This document shows positions 43,624-52,941 of a DNA stretch of 64,000 nt, piece by piece. Each line of letters starts with the position of its first letter. The first letter of the stretch is position 1. The position numbers and the translations under genes are program-made. The DNA is from Dryocola sp032051265 (GTDB lineage Bacteria; Pseudomonadota; Gammaproteobacteria; Enterobacterales; Enterobacteriaceae): the NCBI GenBank assembly GCA_032051265.1, contig DAMBYU010000001.1:918828-982827 (forward strand). Reading direction: 5' to 3'. Below the pieces are notes generated by a model. That model worked only from the letters and a program-made list of their open reading frames with translations, had not been told where the DNA came from and did not search any database.

Positions 43624-46600
43624 ATGCAGCGACGACTGATCGTTATCGGCAATGGTATGGCGGCAATACGCCTCGTTGAGCAACTGCTGGCGCATGCCGC
43701 TGGCCGCTTTGCTATCACCGTTTTCGGCGAAGAGCCGACGCTCAGCTATAACCGCATCCTGCTTTCGCCGGTGCTGGCGGGAGAAAAACCGGCTGCCGCC
43801 ACGCAGTTACACGATGCCGCCTGGTACGTTTCCCACGGCGTCGAACTGCTGACGGGCGAAGCGGTGCTTAACGTCGACAGCGCGCATAAAACGGTGCGTA
43901 CAGCTAAACGCACGATGGAGTATGACGAGCTGGTGTTCGCAACCGGATCGCTGCCTTTTATTCCGCCCATTGACGGGCACCGGCTTCCTCACGTTCACGG
44001 TTTTCGCACGCTGGCAGATGTGGATGCGATCCTCAGCGGCAAAGGTGATGCCGTGGTGCTCGGCGGTGGTTTGCTTGGCGTGGAAGCTGCCGCGGCGCTG
44101 CATGCACGCGGCGTTCGCGTCACGCTTGTTCATCGCAAGGCATGGCTGATGGATATTCAGCTTAATCAACAGGCGGGCGAGCTCCTTGAACAATCCCTGG
44201 CCGGACGCGGCATTTCCTGCCAGCTAAATTGCAGCATTGATCGCATTGATGAGCAGAACGTCGTGTTAAGCAACGGCAAGGTGCTGCCCGCAGGACGCGT
44301 AATTATCGCAACAGGAGTAAAGCCAAATATCGCTCTGGCCCGGCAGGCAGGTATTCCGTGCCAGCAAGGCATCATCGTAGACGCACAGTTGCGCAGCGAT
44401 GTCCCGCACGTTAGCGCGTTGGGAGAATGCTGCGAAATCGACGGGCAAACCTGGGGGCTGGTCGCGCCCTGTCTGCAACAGGCCGATGTTTTAGCCGCGC
44501 GCCTGGCCTGCGTTGCCACAACGGACTTCCGTTATGAGGATCGCGGAACTCGCCTCAAGGTCAGCGGTATTCCGCTCTTTTCGGCAGGCGATCTTAGCGA
44601 ACAGGCAGGCACTCGTGTTCTCACCACCTTCGACCCGCTTTCCCGGCATTACCGCTGCCTGCATTTACGCGACGATCGGCTGGTGGGCGCTCTGCTGATG
44701 GGCGATATCCAGTCGGCAAACTTTCTGACCAACACCTTACTCAGCGCGGCATCCGTCACATCCGCCGTGCTGTTTGATGAATTCCACTCTGATGAGCAGC
44801 CGCTGGCTGCCGGAAATGACGACATGACAAAATCAACGCTGGTAGTGATTGGGCACGGCATGGTCGGGCACCACTTTCTGGAGCAGTGCGTGGCGCTGGG
44901 GCTGCATAAAAGCTTTCACATCGTGGTTTTCGGCGAAGAGCGGCATCCGGCTTACGATCGCGTTCATCTCTCGGAATATTTTGCCGGACGCAGCGCTGAA
45001 TCGCTCTCCATGGTGCAGGGTGATTTCTTTAATGAACATGGTATCGAGCTGCGCTGTAACAGCAAAGTTGTGGCGATAGATCGCCAGCAGCGCGTGGTGC
45101 GCGACAGCAACGGGCACGAAACTTACTGGGATAAACTGGTGCTCGCCACCGGCTCGTTCCCGTTTGTGCCGCCGGTGCCGGGCAACGATCTGCCGGGCTG
45201 TTTTGTTTACCGCACGCTGGACGATCTGGATGCCATCGCGGAGCATGCGCGCTGCGGTAAACGCGGCGTGGTGATTGGCGGCGGCCTGCTGGGCCTGGAA
45301 GCGGCGAACGCGCTAAAACAGCTTGGCCTGGAAACGCACGTGGTTGAGTTCGCGCCAAATTTGATGGCGGTACAGCTGGATAACGCCGGGGCGTCCATGC
45401 TGCGCGAGAAGATCGCTGAAATTGGCGTGCAGGTGCATACCAGCAAAGCCACCACGGCCATCACCGAAGCGGAAGGTTTACAGCTTAATTTTGCCGACGG
45501 GGAAACGCTGCAAACTGATTTAATCGTCTTCTCCGCCGGGATCCGCCCCCAGGACGCGCTTGCACGCGCAAGCGATCTTACTCTTGGTGAACGCGGCGGC
45601 ATCGTTATCAACGATATCTGCCAGACCAGCGATAGCGCAATTTTTGCCATCGGGGAATGTGCCCTGTGGGAAGGGAAAATCTTTGGCCTGGTCGCGCCGG
45701 GCTATCAGATGGCTCGCGTGGCGGCAGCGACGCTTGCCGGACAGGAGTCAGCATTCACTGGCGCGGATATGAGCACCAAACTTAAACTGCTTGGCGTTGA
45801 AGTGGCCTCCTTCGGCGATGCACATGGCCGCACGCCCGGTAGCCTGAGCTATCAGTGGACCAACGGACCGCAGCAAATCTATAAAAAGATTGTCGTCTCG
45901 GCGGATAACAAAACGCTGCTCGGCGGCGTGCTGGTGGGCGACAGCAGTGAATACGCAACGCTTGTGCAAATGATGCTTAACGGCATGGCGCTCCCGGCTC
46001 AGCCGGAGAGCCTGATTTTGCCTGCTTCTGCCGGCGGTGCGCCGAAGGGGCTGGGCGTGGCGGCACTGCCGGACAGCGCGCAGATTTGCTCCTGCCATAA
46101 CGTCAGCAAAGCGGATATCTGCGCGGCGGTGAGCGGCGGTGCGGGAGACATCGGGGCGATTAAAGCCTGCACCAAAGCGGCGACCGGCTGCGGCGGTTGT
46201 TCAGCACTGGTCAAACAGGTGATGGAGTACCAGCTGCAGGAGCAGGGCGTGGAGGTGAAAAAGGATATCTGCGAACACTTCCCGTACTCGCGGCAGGAGA
46301 TCTATCACCTGGTGCGCGTCAACCACATCCGCACGTTTGAGCAGCTTATCAACCGTTACGGCCATGGGGACGGCTGCGAAATCTGTAAGCCGCTTGCGGC
46401 TTCGGTGCTGGCATCATGCTGGAACGAATATTTGCTCAAACCCGCGCATCTGCCGCTGCAGGACACCAACGACCGCTACTTCGCTAACATCCAGAAAGAT
46501 GGCACTTACTCGGTTGTGCCGCGCGTCGCCGCCGGAGAAATCACGCCGGACGGCCTGATCGCCATCGGTCAGGTGGCAAAACGCTACCAGCTCTACAGCA

Positions 46601-47691
46601 AAATTACCGGCGGACAGCGTATCGATCTTTTCGGCGCCCGTCTGGAGCAGCTTCCTGCCATCTGGGAAGAGCTGGTGGCAGCCGGTTTTGAAACCGGCCA
46701 CGCCTACGGAAAATCGCTGCGCACGGTGAAATCGTGCGTGGGTTCAACCTGGTGTCGCTATGGCGTGCAGGATTCGACGGGCCTCGCCATTGAGCTGGAG
46801 AATCGCTACAAGGGCCTGCGTTCGCCGCATAAAATTAAAATGGCGGTTTCCGGCTGCACCCGCGAATGTGCGGAAGCCCAGAGCAAAGATGTTGGGGTGA
46901 TTGCTACTGACAAAGGCTGGAATCTGTATGTGTGCGGCAACGGCGGCATGAAACCGCGTCACGCGGATCTGTTTGCAAGCGACCTTGACCGTGAAACGCT
47001 GATCCGCACTATCGACCGCTTCCTGATGTTCTATATCCGCACCGCCGACCGCCTGCAGCGCACCAGTACCTGGATGGATAACCTGGAAGGGGGCATTGAA
47101 TACCTGCGCGAAGTGGTGCTTAACGACAGTCTCGGCCTTGGCGACGAGCTGGAAAAAGAGATGGCGGGCGTGGTGGAGACTTACCAGTGCGAATGGCAAA
47201 CCACGCTCAACAGCCCGGATCGTCTGGCGCTGTTCCGCTCTTATGTCAATAGCGAACAGCCGGACGAAGCCGTGCAGCGCCAGACATTACGCGGACAGCT
47301 ACAGCCGGTTTACGAAGTCGTTCATCAGCCGGCGAACACGCCTGCAAAACCGTGGCAGGCGGTATGCGATATCAGCGCTATCCCGCCCCAGGCGGGGATT
47401 GGCGCACGTTTAGGAGAGCAGCAAATCGCCCTGTTCCGCTTTGGCGATGCCATTTACGCGCTGGATAACCTGGAGCCAGGCAGCGACGCCAACGTACTTT
47501 CCCGCGGCATCGTTGGTGACGCGTCCGGTGAGCCAGTCGTCATTTCTCCGCTCTACAAACATCGTATTCGCCTGCGTGACGGACGCACCCAGGACGGCGA
47601 GCTGGCGGTTCGTGCCTGGCCGGTGAAAGTGGAGCAGGGTACCGTGTGGGTGGGGAGCCAGGCGCTGATTCTGCGTGCGGAGGCATCATGA
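43624..47691 (+). CDS. nasB: NasC-NasB in one reading frame: FAD electron-transfer protein joined to NAD(P)H nitrite reductase
   Basis: 1355 residues from the ATG at 43624 (after GAGGAGGCGGGC). Residues 1-400 match NasC, a flavoprotein reductase with IGNGMAAIRLVEQLL and ILSGKGDAVVLGGGLLG. From M401 (44824) the sequence is NasB: FAD/NAD domains (VIGHGMVGHHF, RGVVIGGGLLGLEAA), BFD-type [2Fe-2S] domain (about 821-880, CSCHNVSKADIC, CGGCSALV), siroheme/[4Fe-4S] site C1038, C1044, C1078 and C1082, and a NirD-like domain (about 1240-1355). In K. oxytoca NasC and NasB are separate proteins; no stop occurs between them here. Either fusion is real or NasB starts at 44824 by internal initiation. Reduces nitrite to ammonium and feeds electrons to NasA. 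Confidence 0.85.
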   Translation: MQRRLIVIGNGMAAIRLVEQLLAHAAGRFAITVFGEEPTLSYNRILLSPVLAGEKPAAATQLHDAAWYVSHGVELLTGEAVLNVDSAHKTVRTAKRTMEYDELVFATGSLPFIPPIDGHRLPHVHGFRTLADVDAILSGKGDAVVLGGGLLGVEAAAALHARGVRVTLVHRKAWLMDIQLNQQAGELLEQSLAGRGISCQLNCSIDRIDEQNVVLSNGKVLPAGRVIIATGVKPNIALARQAGIPCQQGIIVDAQLRSDVPHVSALGECCEIDGQTWGLVAPCLQQADVLAARLACVATTDFRYEDRGTRLKVSGIPLFSAGDLSEQAGTRVLTTFDPLSRHYRCLHLRDDRLVGALLMGDIQSANFLTNTLLSAASVTSAVLFDEFHSDEQPLAAGNDDMTKSTLVVIGHGMVGHHFLEQCVALGLHKSFHIVVFGEERHPAYDRVHLSEYFAGRSAESLSMVQGDFFNEHGIELRCNSKVVAIDRQQRVVRDSNGHETYWDKLVLATGSFPFVPPVPGNDLPGCFVYRTLDDLDAIAEHARCGKRGVVIGGGLLGLEAANALKQLGLETHVVEFAPNLMAVQLDNAGASMLREKIAEIGVQVHTSKATTAITEAEGLQLNFADGETLQTDLIVFSAGIRPQDALARASDLTLGERGGIVINDICQTSDSAIFAIGECALWEGKIFGLVAPGYQMARVAAATLAGQESAFTGADMSTKLKLLGVEVASFGDAHGRTPGSLSYQWTNGPQQIYKKIVVSADNKTLLGGVLVGDSSEYATLVQMMLNGMALPAQPESLILPASAGGAPKGLGVAALPDSAQICSCHNVSKADICAAVSGGAGDIGAIKACTKAATGCGGCSALVKQVMEYQLQEQGVEVKKDICEHFPYSRQEIYHLVRVNHIRTFEQLINRYGHGDGCEICKPLAASVLASCWNEYLLKPAHLPLQDTNDRYFANIQKDGTYSVVPRVAAGEITPDGLIAIGQVAKRYQLYSKITGGQRIDLFGARLEQLPAIWEELVAAGFETGHAYGKSLRTVKSCVGSTWCRYGVQDSTGLAIELENRYKGLRSPHKIKMAVSGCTRECAEAQSKDVGVIATDKGWNLYVCGNGGMKPRHADLFASDLDRETLIRTIDRFLMFYIRTADRLQRTSTWMDNLEGGIEYLREVVLNDSLGLGDELEKEMAGVVETYQCEWQTTLNSPDRLALFRSYVNSEQPDEAVQRQTLRGQLQPVYEVVHQPANTPAKPWQAVCDISAIPPQAGIGARLGEQQIALFRFGDAIYALDNLEPGSDANVLSRGIVGDASGEPVVISPLYKHRIRLRDGRTQDGELAVRAWPVKVEQGTVWVGSQALILRAEAS

Positions 47692-50285
47692 ATGCCGTGG
47701 TGCGCTCTACCTGCCCCTACTGCGGCGTAGGATGCGGCGTGGCGGCCCGGCAAACGGAAACCGGGCGTTACGAAATTATCGGGGACGAACAACATCCTGC
47801 GAATTTTGGGCGGCTGTGTGTGAAAGGCGCGGCGCTTGGGGAAACCCTGGGCCTGGACGGTCGCCTGCTCTATCCGGAAATCGAAGGCGAGCGCGTGGAA
47901 TGGGACGCAGCGCTTGCGCATACCGCGCAGCGGTTACGGACAATCATCGATGAGTATGGCCCGCAGGCCGTGGCGTTCTATGCCTCCGGACAGCTGCTGA
48001 CTGAAGATTATTACGCGGCAAATAAACTGATGAAGGGATTTATCGGTTCGGCCAATATCGACACCAACTCGCGCCTGTGTATGTCGTCGGCGGTGGTGGG
48101 GTACAAACGCGCTTTCGGTGCCGATGCGGTGCCGTGCAGCTATGAGGATCTTGAGCAAACGGATCTGGTGGTGCTGGTGGGATCTAACGCGGCGTGGGCG
48201 CATCCGGTGCTGTATCAGCGTCTGGTGCAGGCAAAACAGCAGCGTCCGCAGATGAAAGTGGTGGTTATCGATCCGCGGCGCACCGCCACCTGTGATATTG
48301 CCGATCTGCATCTCGCCCTACGGCCGGGCAGCGATGCGGGGCTGTTTGTCGGGCTGCTGAATTATCTCCATCTACAGCAGCCGCTGGCGGCAGAGCAGTT
48401 CGACGGTCAGACGGAAGCCCTCGCCATCGCCAACGGCTGGTCACTGGCGAAGTGCGCCGATTTTTGTCAGCTTGAAGCCGATGTGGTGCAGACATTCTGG
48501 CAGTGGTTCAGCCAGGCCGACCGCGCTATGTCGCTCTACACCATGGGCATCAATCAGTCGTCGAGCGGCAGCGATAAGTGTAACGCCATCATCAATGTGC
48601 ATCTGGCGAGCGGCAAACTGGGGCGAGCCGGTTGCGGTCCCTTTTCGCTGACCGGACAGCCAAATGCGATGGGCGGGCGTGAAGTGGGCGGGCTTGCGAA
48701 CCAGCTTGCCTGTCATATGAATTTTGAACCGGCGGATATCGCAAGGCTTGGGCGGTTCTGGGGCAGCGAGCGGATAGCCGAAACGCCGGGATTAATGGCG
48801 GTGGAGCTGTTTGAGGCGATTGGCCGCGAGGAAGTAAAAGCCGTGTGGATCATGGGCACTAACCCGGTGGTATCGCTTCCTGACGCCGCTCGTGTGGAAC
48901 TTATGCTGGCGAAATGTCCGCTGGTGATTGTCTCCGACGTGGCCCGGCATACCGACACCGGGCGCTACGCAAACGTGCGTTTCCCGGCGCAGGCCTGGGG
49001 GGAGAAGAACGGAACGGTAACAAACTCCGAGCGGCGCATTTCCAGGCAACGTTCATTTTTGCCCGTGCCAGGCGAGGCGCGTGCCGACTGGTGGATTATC
49101 TCACAAATCGCCCGTCGCCTGGGCTTTGGCGATGCGTTTGGCTGGCAGCATCCGCAGGAGATCTTCTGCGAGCATGCGGCGCTTTCGGGATACGAAAATG
49201 ATGGCTCGCGGGCGTTTGATATCAGCGGGCTGGCAAAGCTGAGCCGCGAGCAATATGACGCGCTGGAACCCGTACGCTGGCCGGTTACGACGAAGGGAGA
49301 TGTGGCTTTTAAAAGCTGGCGGGCAGGGGGCAAATTCCAGCTGGTGCCGGTTGAGCCTGAATTGCCGCAAGCCGTCGCAGATCGCTTTTATCCGCTGATT
49401 CTCAATACCGGGCGCATCCGCGATCAGTGGCACACCATGACCCGCACCGGCGGCGTGCCGCGGCTAATGCAGCATATCAACATGCCGCTTCTCGAAATTC
49501 ATCCTTATGACGCTCAGCGCTACGGTATACAGGATACTGCGCTGGTGCGAATCGCCTCGCGGCGAGGAGCAATGGTGGCCCGGGCGCAGGTTAGCGTGAA
49601 CCAGCAGGCGGGCAGCGTTTTTGTACCGATGCACTGGAGTCAGCAATTTGCCCGTAAGGGGCAGATCAATAGCCTGGTGGCAGACGTGTGTGACCCGCAC
49701 TCGGGGCAGCCGGAAAGCAAGCAAACGGCGGTGCGTATTCAGCGCTGGCAGCCTGCGTGGCAGGGGGAGGTTTTCGCCCGCGATACCCTCGCTTTTGCCG
49801 AGGATATTCAGTGGTGGCGTCAGGCATCGCCTGGCATAGAGCATTTTTTGTGCGCCGCAGACAGCTCGTCTGTCGCCTGGCTTGAGACGCTGGCCGCAGG
49901 CCGTGGCTGGCAGCTGCAGACGGCTTGCGCAGACGGCCAGTTTTACCATCTGCTGGCATGGCGCGAAGGGGAGCTGCAGCTGGCTTTTTATGCCGGGAAA
50001 AGCTGGCCGGAGATTAACCATAGCGCCGTGCTGGCGGCGTTTGCAAACGGCTCGCTGACGCCTGCTGAACGACATCTTTTACTGGCGGGGAAAGCACCCG
50101 GTGCGGTAATCGATACGGGGAAAACAATTTGCAGCTGCTTTAGCGTGGGCGAGAAAACTATCCTCGCCGCAATCGCTACGGGATGCCAGTCCGTAACGAT
50201 GCTGGGGGAGAAACTTCAGTGTGGGACCAACTGCGGCTCCTGCATCCCTGAACTGCGGGCATTACTGACCAAAACGGCCAATTAA
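47688..50285 (+). CDS. nasA: Assimilatory nitrate reductase catalytic subunit NasA
   Basis: 865 residues from the ATG at 47688, overlapping the previous stop codon (ATGA); the earlier in-frame start would run far into nasB. [4Fe-4S] ligands C9, C12, C16 and C44; molybdopterin-binding blocks such as SRLCMSSAVVGYKRAFG, GSNAAWAHPVLYQRL and MGINQSSSGSDKCNAIIN. The C-terminal BFD-type [2Fe-2S] domain (CSCFSVGEKTILAAI, CGTNCGSCIPELRAL, about 810-860) is the extension found in Klebsiella NasA. Cytoplasmic bis-MGD enzyme reducing nitrate to nitrite. Last gene of the operon. Confidence 0.95.
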   Translation: MNAVVRSTCPYCGVGCGVAARQTETGRYEIIGDEQHPANFGRLCVKGAALGETLGLDGRLLYPEIEGERVEWDAALAHTAQRLRTIIDEYGPQAVAFYASGQLLTEDYYAANKLMKGFIGSANIDTNSRLCMSSAVVGYKRAFGADAVPCSYEDLEQTDLVVLVGSNAAWAHPVLYQRLVQAKQQRPQMKVVVIDPRRTATCDIADLHLALRPGSDAGLFVGLLNYLHLQQPLAAEQFDGQTEALAIANGWSLAKCADFCQLEADVVQTFWQWFSQADRAMSLYTMGINQSSSGSDKCNAIINVHLASGKLGRAGCGPFSLTGQPNAMGGREVGGLANQLACHMNFEPADIARLGRFWGSERIAETPGLMAVELFEAIGREEVKAVWIMGTNPVVSLPDAARVELMLAKCPLVIVSDVARHTDTGRYANVRFPAQAWGEKNGTVTNSERRISRQRSFLPVPGEARADWWIISQIARRLGFGDAFGWQHPQEIFCEHAALSGYENDGSRAFDISGLAKLSREQYDALEPVRWPVTTKGDVAFKSWRAGGKFQLVPVEPELPQAVADRFYPLILNTGRIRDQWHTMTRTGGVPRLMQHINMPLLEIHPYDAQRYGIQDTALVRIASRRGAMVARAQVSVNQQAGSVFVPMHWSQQFARKGQINSLVADVCDPHSGQPESKQTAVRIQRWQPAWQGEVFARDTLAFAEDIQWWRQASPGIEHFLCAADSSSVAWLETLAAGRGWQLQTACADGQFYHLLAWREGELQLAFYAGKSWPEINHSAVLAAFANGSLTPAERHLLLAGKAPGAVIDTGKTICSCFSVGEKTILAAIATGCQSVTMLGEKLQCGTNCGSCIPELRALLTKTAN

Positions 50286-50813
50286 ACCGGCTGCCGCCAG
50301 CGCATGATCTTTAAGCTTTGCCAACAGCTGTTCGCGGGTCAACCCTGCAGGGAGGGCGTCCGCGCGTAAATCGGTGGCGATAAGCGTCCAGGTATAATGA
50401 TGCGCGCCGCTGCCCGGCGGTGGGCAAGGACCATAATAAGCCTGGGTGCCGGGAGTATTTTTACCGCCGGTGAAACCTTTACCATCGCGCAGTTCGTTGG
50501 GGGCAAATCCCGTCAGGCTTGCGGGAATGTTATAAGCGACAAGATGGGTTACGCCGAGGCCTTTAGCGCCTTCGGGATCGTGGATTATCAACGCATAGCT
50601 TTGCGTTGCGGCAGGGGCGTTACTCCACACCACGGCGGGGGAAAGGTTTTTACCGGTACAGTTAGGGTTTTCCTTCGCGTTTCCGGCGTACTTTTTATGC
50701 AGCATGGCGTTATCCGCAAAATCGGGAGACTGAAGCATAAACAGCCCTTCGGCCTGTGCCGCAAAACAGCCAAACAGTAAAACGGCGGATAGCAAGCGTA
50801 GCGAGGTTTTCAT
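50262..50813 (-). CDS. Periplasmic PEBP-family protein (YbhB/YbcL, Raf-kinase-inhibitor-like)
   Basis: 183 residues with a signal peptide (cut after AQA at about 19-21). PEBP signature: NLSPAVVWSNAPAATQSYALIIHDPEG, HLVAYNIPASL, YYGPCPPPGSGAHHYTWTLIA. Resembles E. coli YbcL, which is periplasmic. Function of bacterial members unclear. Its 3' end overlaps the end of nasA by 24 bases on the other strand. Confidence 0.9.
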   Translation of the reverse strand: MKTSLRLLSAVLLFGCFAAQAEGLFMLQSPDFADNAMLHKKYAGNAKENPNCTGKNLSPAVVWSNAPAATQSYALIIHDPEGAKGLGVTHLVAYNIPASLTGFAPNELRDGKGFTGGKNTPGTQAYYGPCPPPGSGAHHYTWTLIATDLRADALPAGLTREQLLAKLKDHALAAAGLIGRFGQ

Positions 50814-50875
50814 AGTTGTATGCTCAAAAGGCAGGAGCTTTAAGCGTAGCGCTGAAATCCAGAAATGCGATATGT

Positions 50876-50881
50876 TATAAT
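50876..50881 (+). promoter_or_regulatory. Candidate -10 element immediately before ychO
   Basis: TATAAT is a perfect -10 hexamer. Transcription would start at about 50888, the first base of the start codon. No good -35 is seen (CTGAAA at 50852 is the best). A leaderless or downstream start is possible. Confidence 0.4.
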
Positions 50882-50887
50882 TTCCGC

Positions 50888-52303
50888 ATGTTAAGAAAAT
50901 CCGTGCCGCTGTTTACCCTCTCTTATGCACTCCTCTGTACCGGAGGGAGCGCCGGTACCCGCCAGACGTTTATCGAACAAGCTTCAACCCCCATTACCAC
51001 CACGCCGAACGAGCTGCCCAATCTGGGTCTCGCCCCGGAAACGGACGCCGCAGCAAAACACATTGCCGAAATGGCCAAGCAATTTGGCGAGGCCAGCATG
51101 ATCGATAATGGGCTGGACGCAGGCGAGCAGGCGCGTCTGTTTGCTTTTACCAGCCTGCGCGATGTGCTGACCAATAAAGTGACTAATGAGGCGGAGTCGC
51201 TGCTCTCTCCCTGGGGCAAGGCCAGTTTAAATCTGAAAGTGGATGAGCACGGTAACTGGAACGGCAGCAACGGTGCGATGTTTACGCCATGGGCCGATAA
51301 CAATCGTTATCTGACCTGGAGCGAGGTGGGTTTCACCCAGCAGGATGACGGGCTGGTGGGCAATCTCGGTGCCGGGCAACGTTGGGTGGCAGGAACCTGG
51401 CTGCTGGGCTATAACACCTTTTACGACAGCCAGCTTGCCAGTAACCTCCAGCGCGCCGGGTTTGGCGCCGAGGCATGGGGGGAATACCTGCGTCTGTCGG
51501 CTAACTATTACCAGCCGCTTAACGGCTGGCAGGGCGAAACGGAGACGCTGGAACAGCGGCTGGCACGGGGTTACGACGTTACCGCCCAGGCCTGGCTGCC
51601 GTTCTATCGGCATATTTTTACCAGCGTCAGCCTGGAACAATATTTCGGCGACCGCGTAGATTTGTTCGACAGCGGCACGGGCTACCGCAATCCGGTCGCC
51701 GTGACCATGGGGCTGAATTACACGCCGGTTCCGCTGGTGACGCTAACCGCGCAGCATAAACAGGGCGAAAGCGGCGTGTCGCAGGAAAACCTGGGCCTGA
51801 AACTCAACTACCGCTTTGGCGTACCGCTGGGAAAACAGCTTTCCGCAGGCGAAGTGGCCACCACCAGTTCACTGCGCGGCAGCCGCTACGACAGCGTCGA
51901 ACGCAACAATTTACCGGTGATGGAATATCGTCAGCGTAAAACGTTGTCCGTATTTCTGGCGACGCCGCCCTGGGAGCTGCATCCCGGGGAAACGGTGCAG
52001 CTTAAGCTTCAGGTGCGCGCCAGCCACAAGATCCGTCAGATTAGCTGGCAGGGAGATACGCAGGCGCTTAGCCTGACGCCTCCGCCGAATAACCGCAGCA
52101 CGGACGGCTGGAGCGTGATCGTTCCGGCAAGGCAGGATGGGGCAGAAAACCTCTGGCGTCTGTCGGTGACGATTGAGGATGATAAAGGGCAAAAAGCGAC
52201 GTCGAACTGGATCACCCTCAAGCAGGCGGAGCCGCTGCTGGCGGATCCGGCAGTAGATCCCCGTTACGATCTGCTACCGGAAGAGGGCAAAATACGTTCC
52301 TGA
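50888..52303 (+). CDS. ychO: Invasin/intimin-like outer-membrane beta-barrel protein YchO
   Basis: 471 residues from the ATG at 50888 (E. coli YchO 464), giving a signal peptide MLRKSVPLFTLSYALLCTGG. Inverse-autotransporter beta-barrel about 90-330 (LGAGQRWVAGTWLLGYNTFYD, FGAEAWGEYLRLSANYYQ, VSLEQYFGDRVDLFDSGTGY), then one Ig-like domain (about 350-450). No long passenger, so not a typical invasin. No clear Shine-Dalgarno sequence precedes the ATG; a TATAAT at 50876-50881 lies directly upstream. Overlaps the 3' end of narL by 40 bases. Confidence 0.9.
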   Translation: MLRKSVPLFTLSYALLCTGGSAGTRQTFIEQASTPITTTPNELPNLGLAPETDAAAKHIAEMAKQFGEASMIDNGLDAGEQARLFAFTSLRDVLTNKVTNEAESLLSPWGKASLNLKVDEHGNWNGSNGAMFTPWADNNRYLTWSEVGFTQQDDGLVGNLGAGQRWVAGTWLLGYNTFYDSQLASNLQRAGFGAEAWGEYLRLSANYYQPLNGWQGETETLEQRLARGYDVTAQAWLPFYRHIFTSVSLEQYFGDRVDLFDSGTGYRNPVAVTMGLNYTPVPLVTLTAQHKQGESGVSQENLGLKLNYRFGVPLGKQLSAGEVATTSSLRGSRYDSVERNNLPVMEYRQRKTLSVFLATPPWELHPGETVQLKLQVRASHKIRQISWQGDTQALSLTPPPNNRSTDGWSVIVPARQDGAENLWRLSVTIEDDKGQKATSNWITLKQAEPLLADPAVDPRYDLLPEEGKIRS

Positions 52304-52941
52304 TGTACCCAGACCGCCGCCTCAACGCGGGATTTGAGCTTCATCTTTTTCAGCAGGTGTTTCACATGCACCTTGACGGTGCTTTCGGTGATATCCAGAC
52401 GGCGGGCGATCATTTTGTTCGGCAGGCCCTGGGCGATGAGCTTGAGGATATCGCGTTCGCGTGGCGTCAACTGGTTCACGTCACGATCGGTCGTTGCGCG
52501 GTTGGCGCGCAGGCTTGCCGCCAGCACCGGCGTTAACGCTTCGCTTAATACCATTTCACCGGCTGCCGCCTGCTGCAGGGCTTTAAGCAGATCTTCCGGC
52601 TCCATATCTTTTAGCAGGTAGCCGTCGGCTCCTCGTTTCAGAGCGGTAACCACATCCTCTTCGTGATTTGAGACGCTAAACACCACAATGCGTCCGGAGA
52701 GCGGCTTTTCACGCAGGCAGTCGAGCGTTTCCAGGCCGTTCATGCCGGGCATATTTAAATCGAGCAGGATCAGATCTGGATCCAGGGATTCTGCAAGCTG
52801 CACGCCCTGAGCGCCGTCTCCGGCTTCACCGACAACCGCCAGCTCCGGCGCCATGCTGATTAACTGTTTGACGCCGCTCCGTAGCATCGGGTGATCGTCT
52901 ATCAGCAATATGGTTGCTGCTTCCGGGTTCGGGCTACTCAT
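52264..52941 (-). CDS. narL: Nitrate/nitrite response regulator NarL
   Basis: 225 residues. Receiver domain with phosphorylated D in LILLDLNMPGMNGLETLD and the K in VVFSVSNHEED...YLLKD; LuxR-type helix-turn-helix VNQLTPRERDILKLIAQGLPN...TVKVHVKHLLKK. The C-terminus extends seven residues (LPSSGSRS instead of ending in HQERIF) compared with E. coli. Phosphorylated by NarX; binds TACYYMT heptamers in nar, fdn and other promoters. Starts in the narX 3' end (overlap 8 bases). Confidence 0.97.
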   Translation of the reverse strand: MSSPNPEAATILLIDDHPMLRSGVKQLISMAPELAVVGEAGDGAQGVQLAESLDPDLILLDLNMPGMNGLETLDCLREKPLSGRIVVFSVSNHEEDVVTALKRGADGYLLKDMEPEDLLKALQQAAAGEMVLSEALTPVLAASLRANRATTDRDVNQLTPRERDILKLIAQGLPNKMIARRLDITESTVKVHVKHLLKKMKLKSRVEAAVWVHQERILPSSGSRS

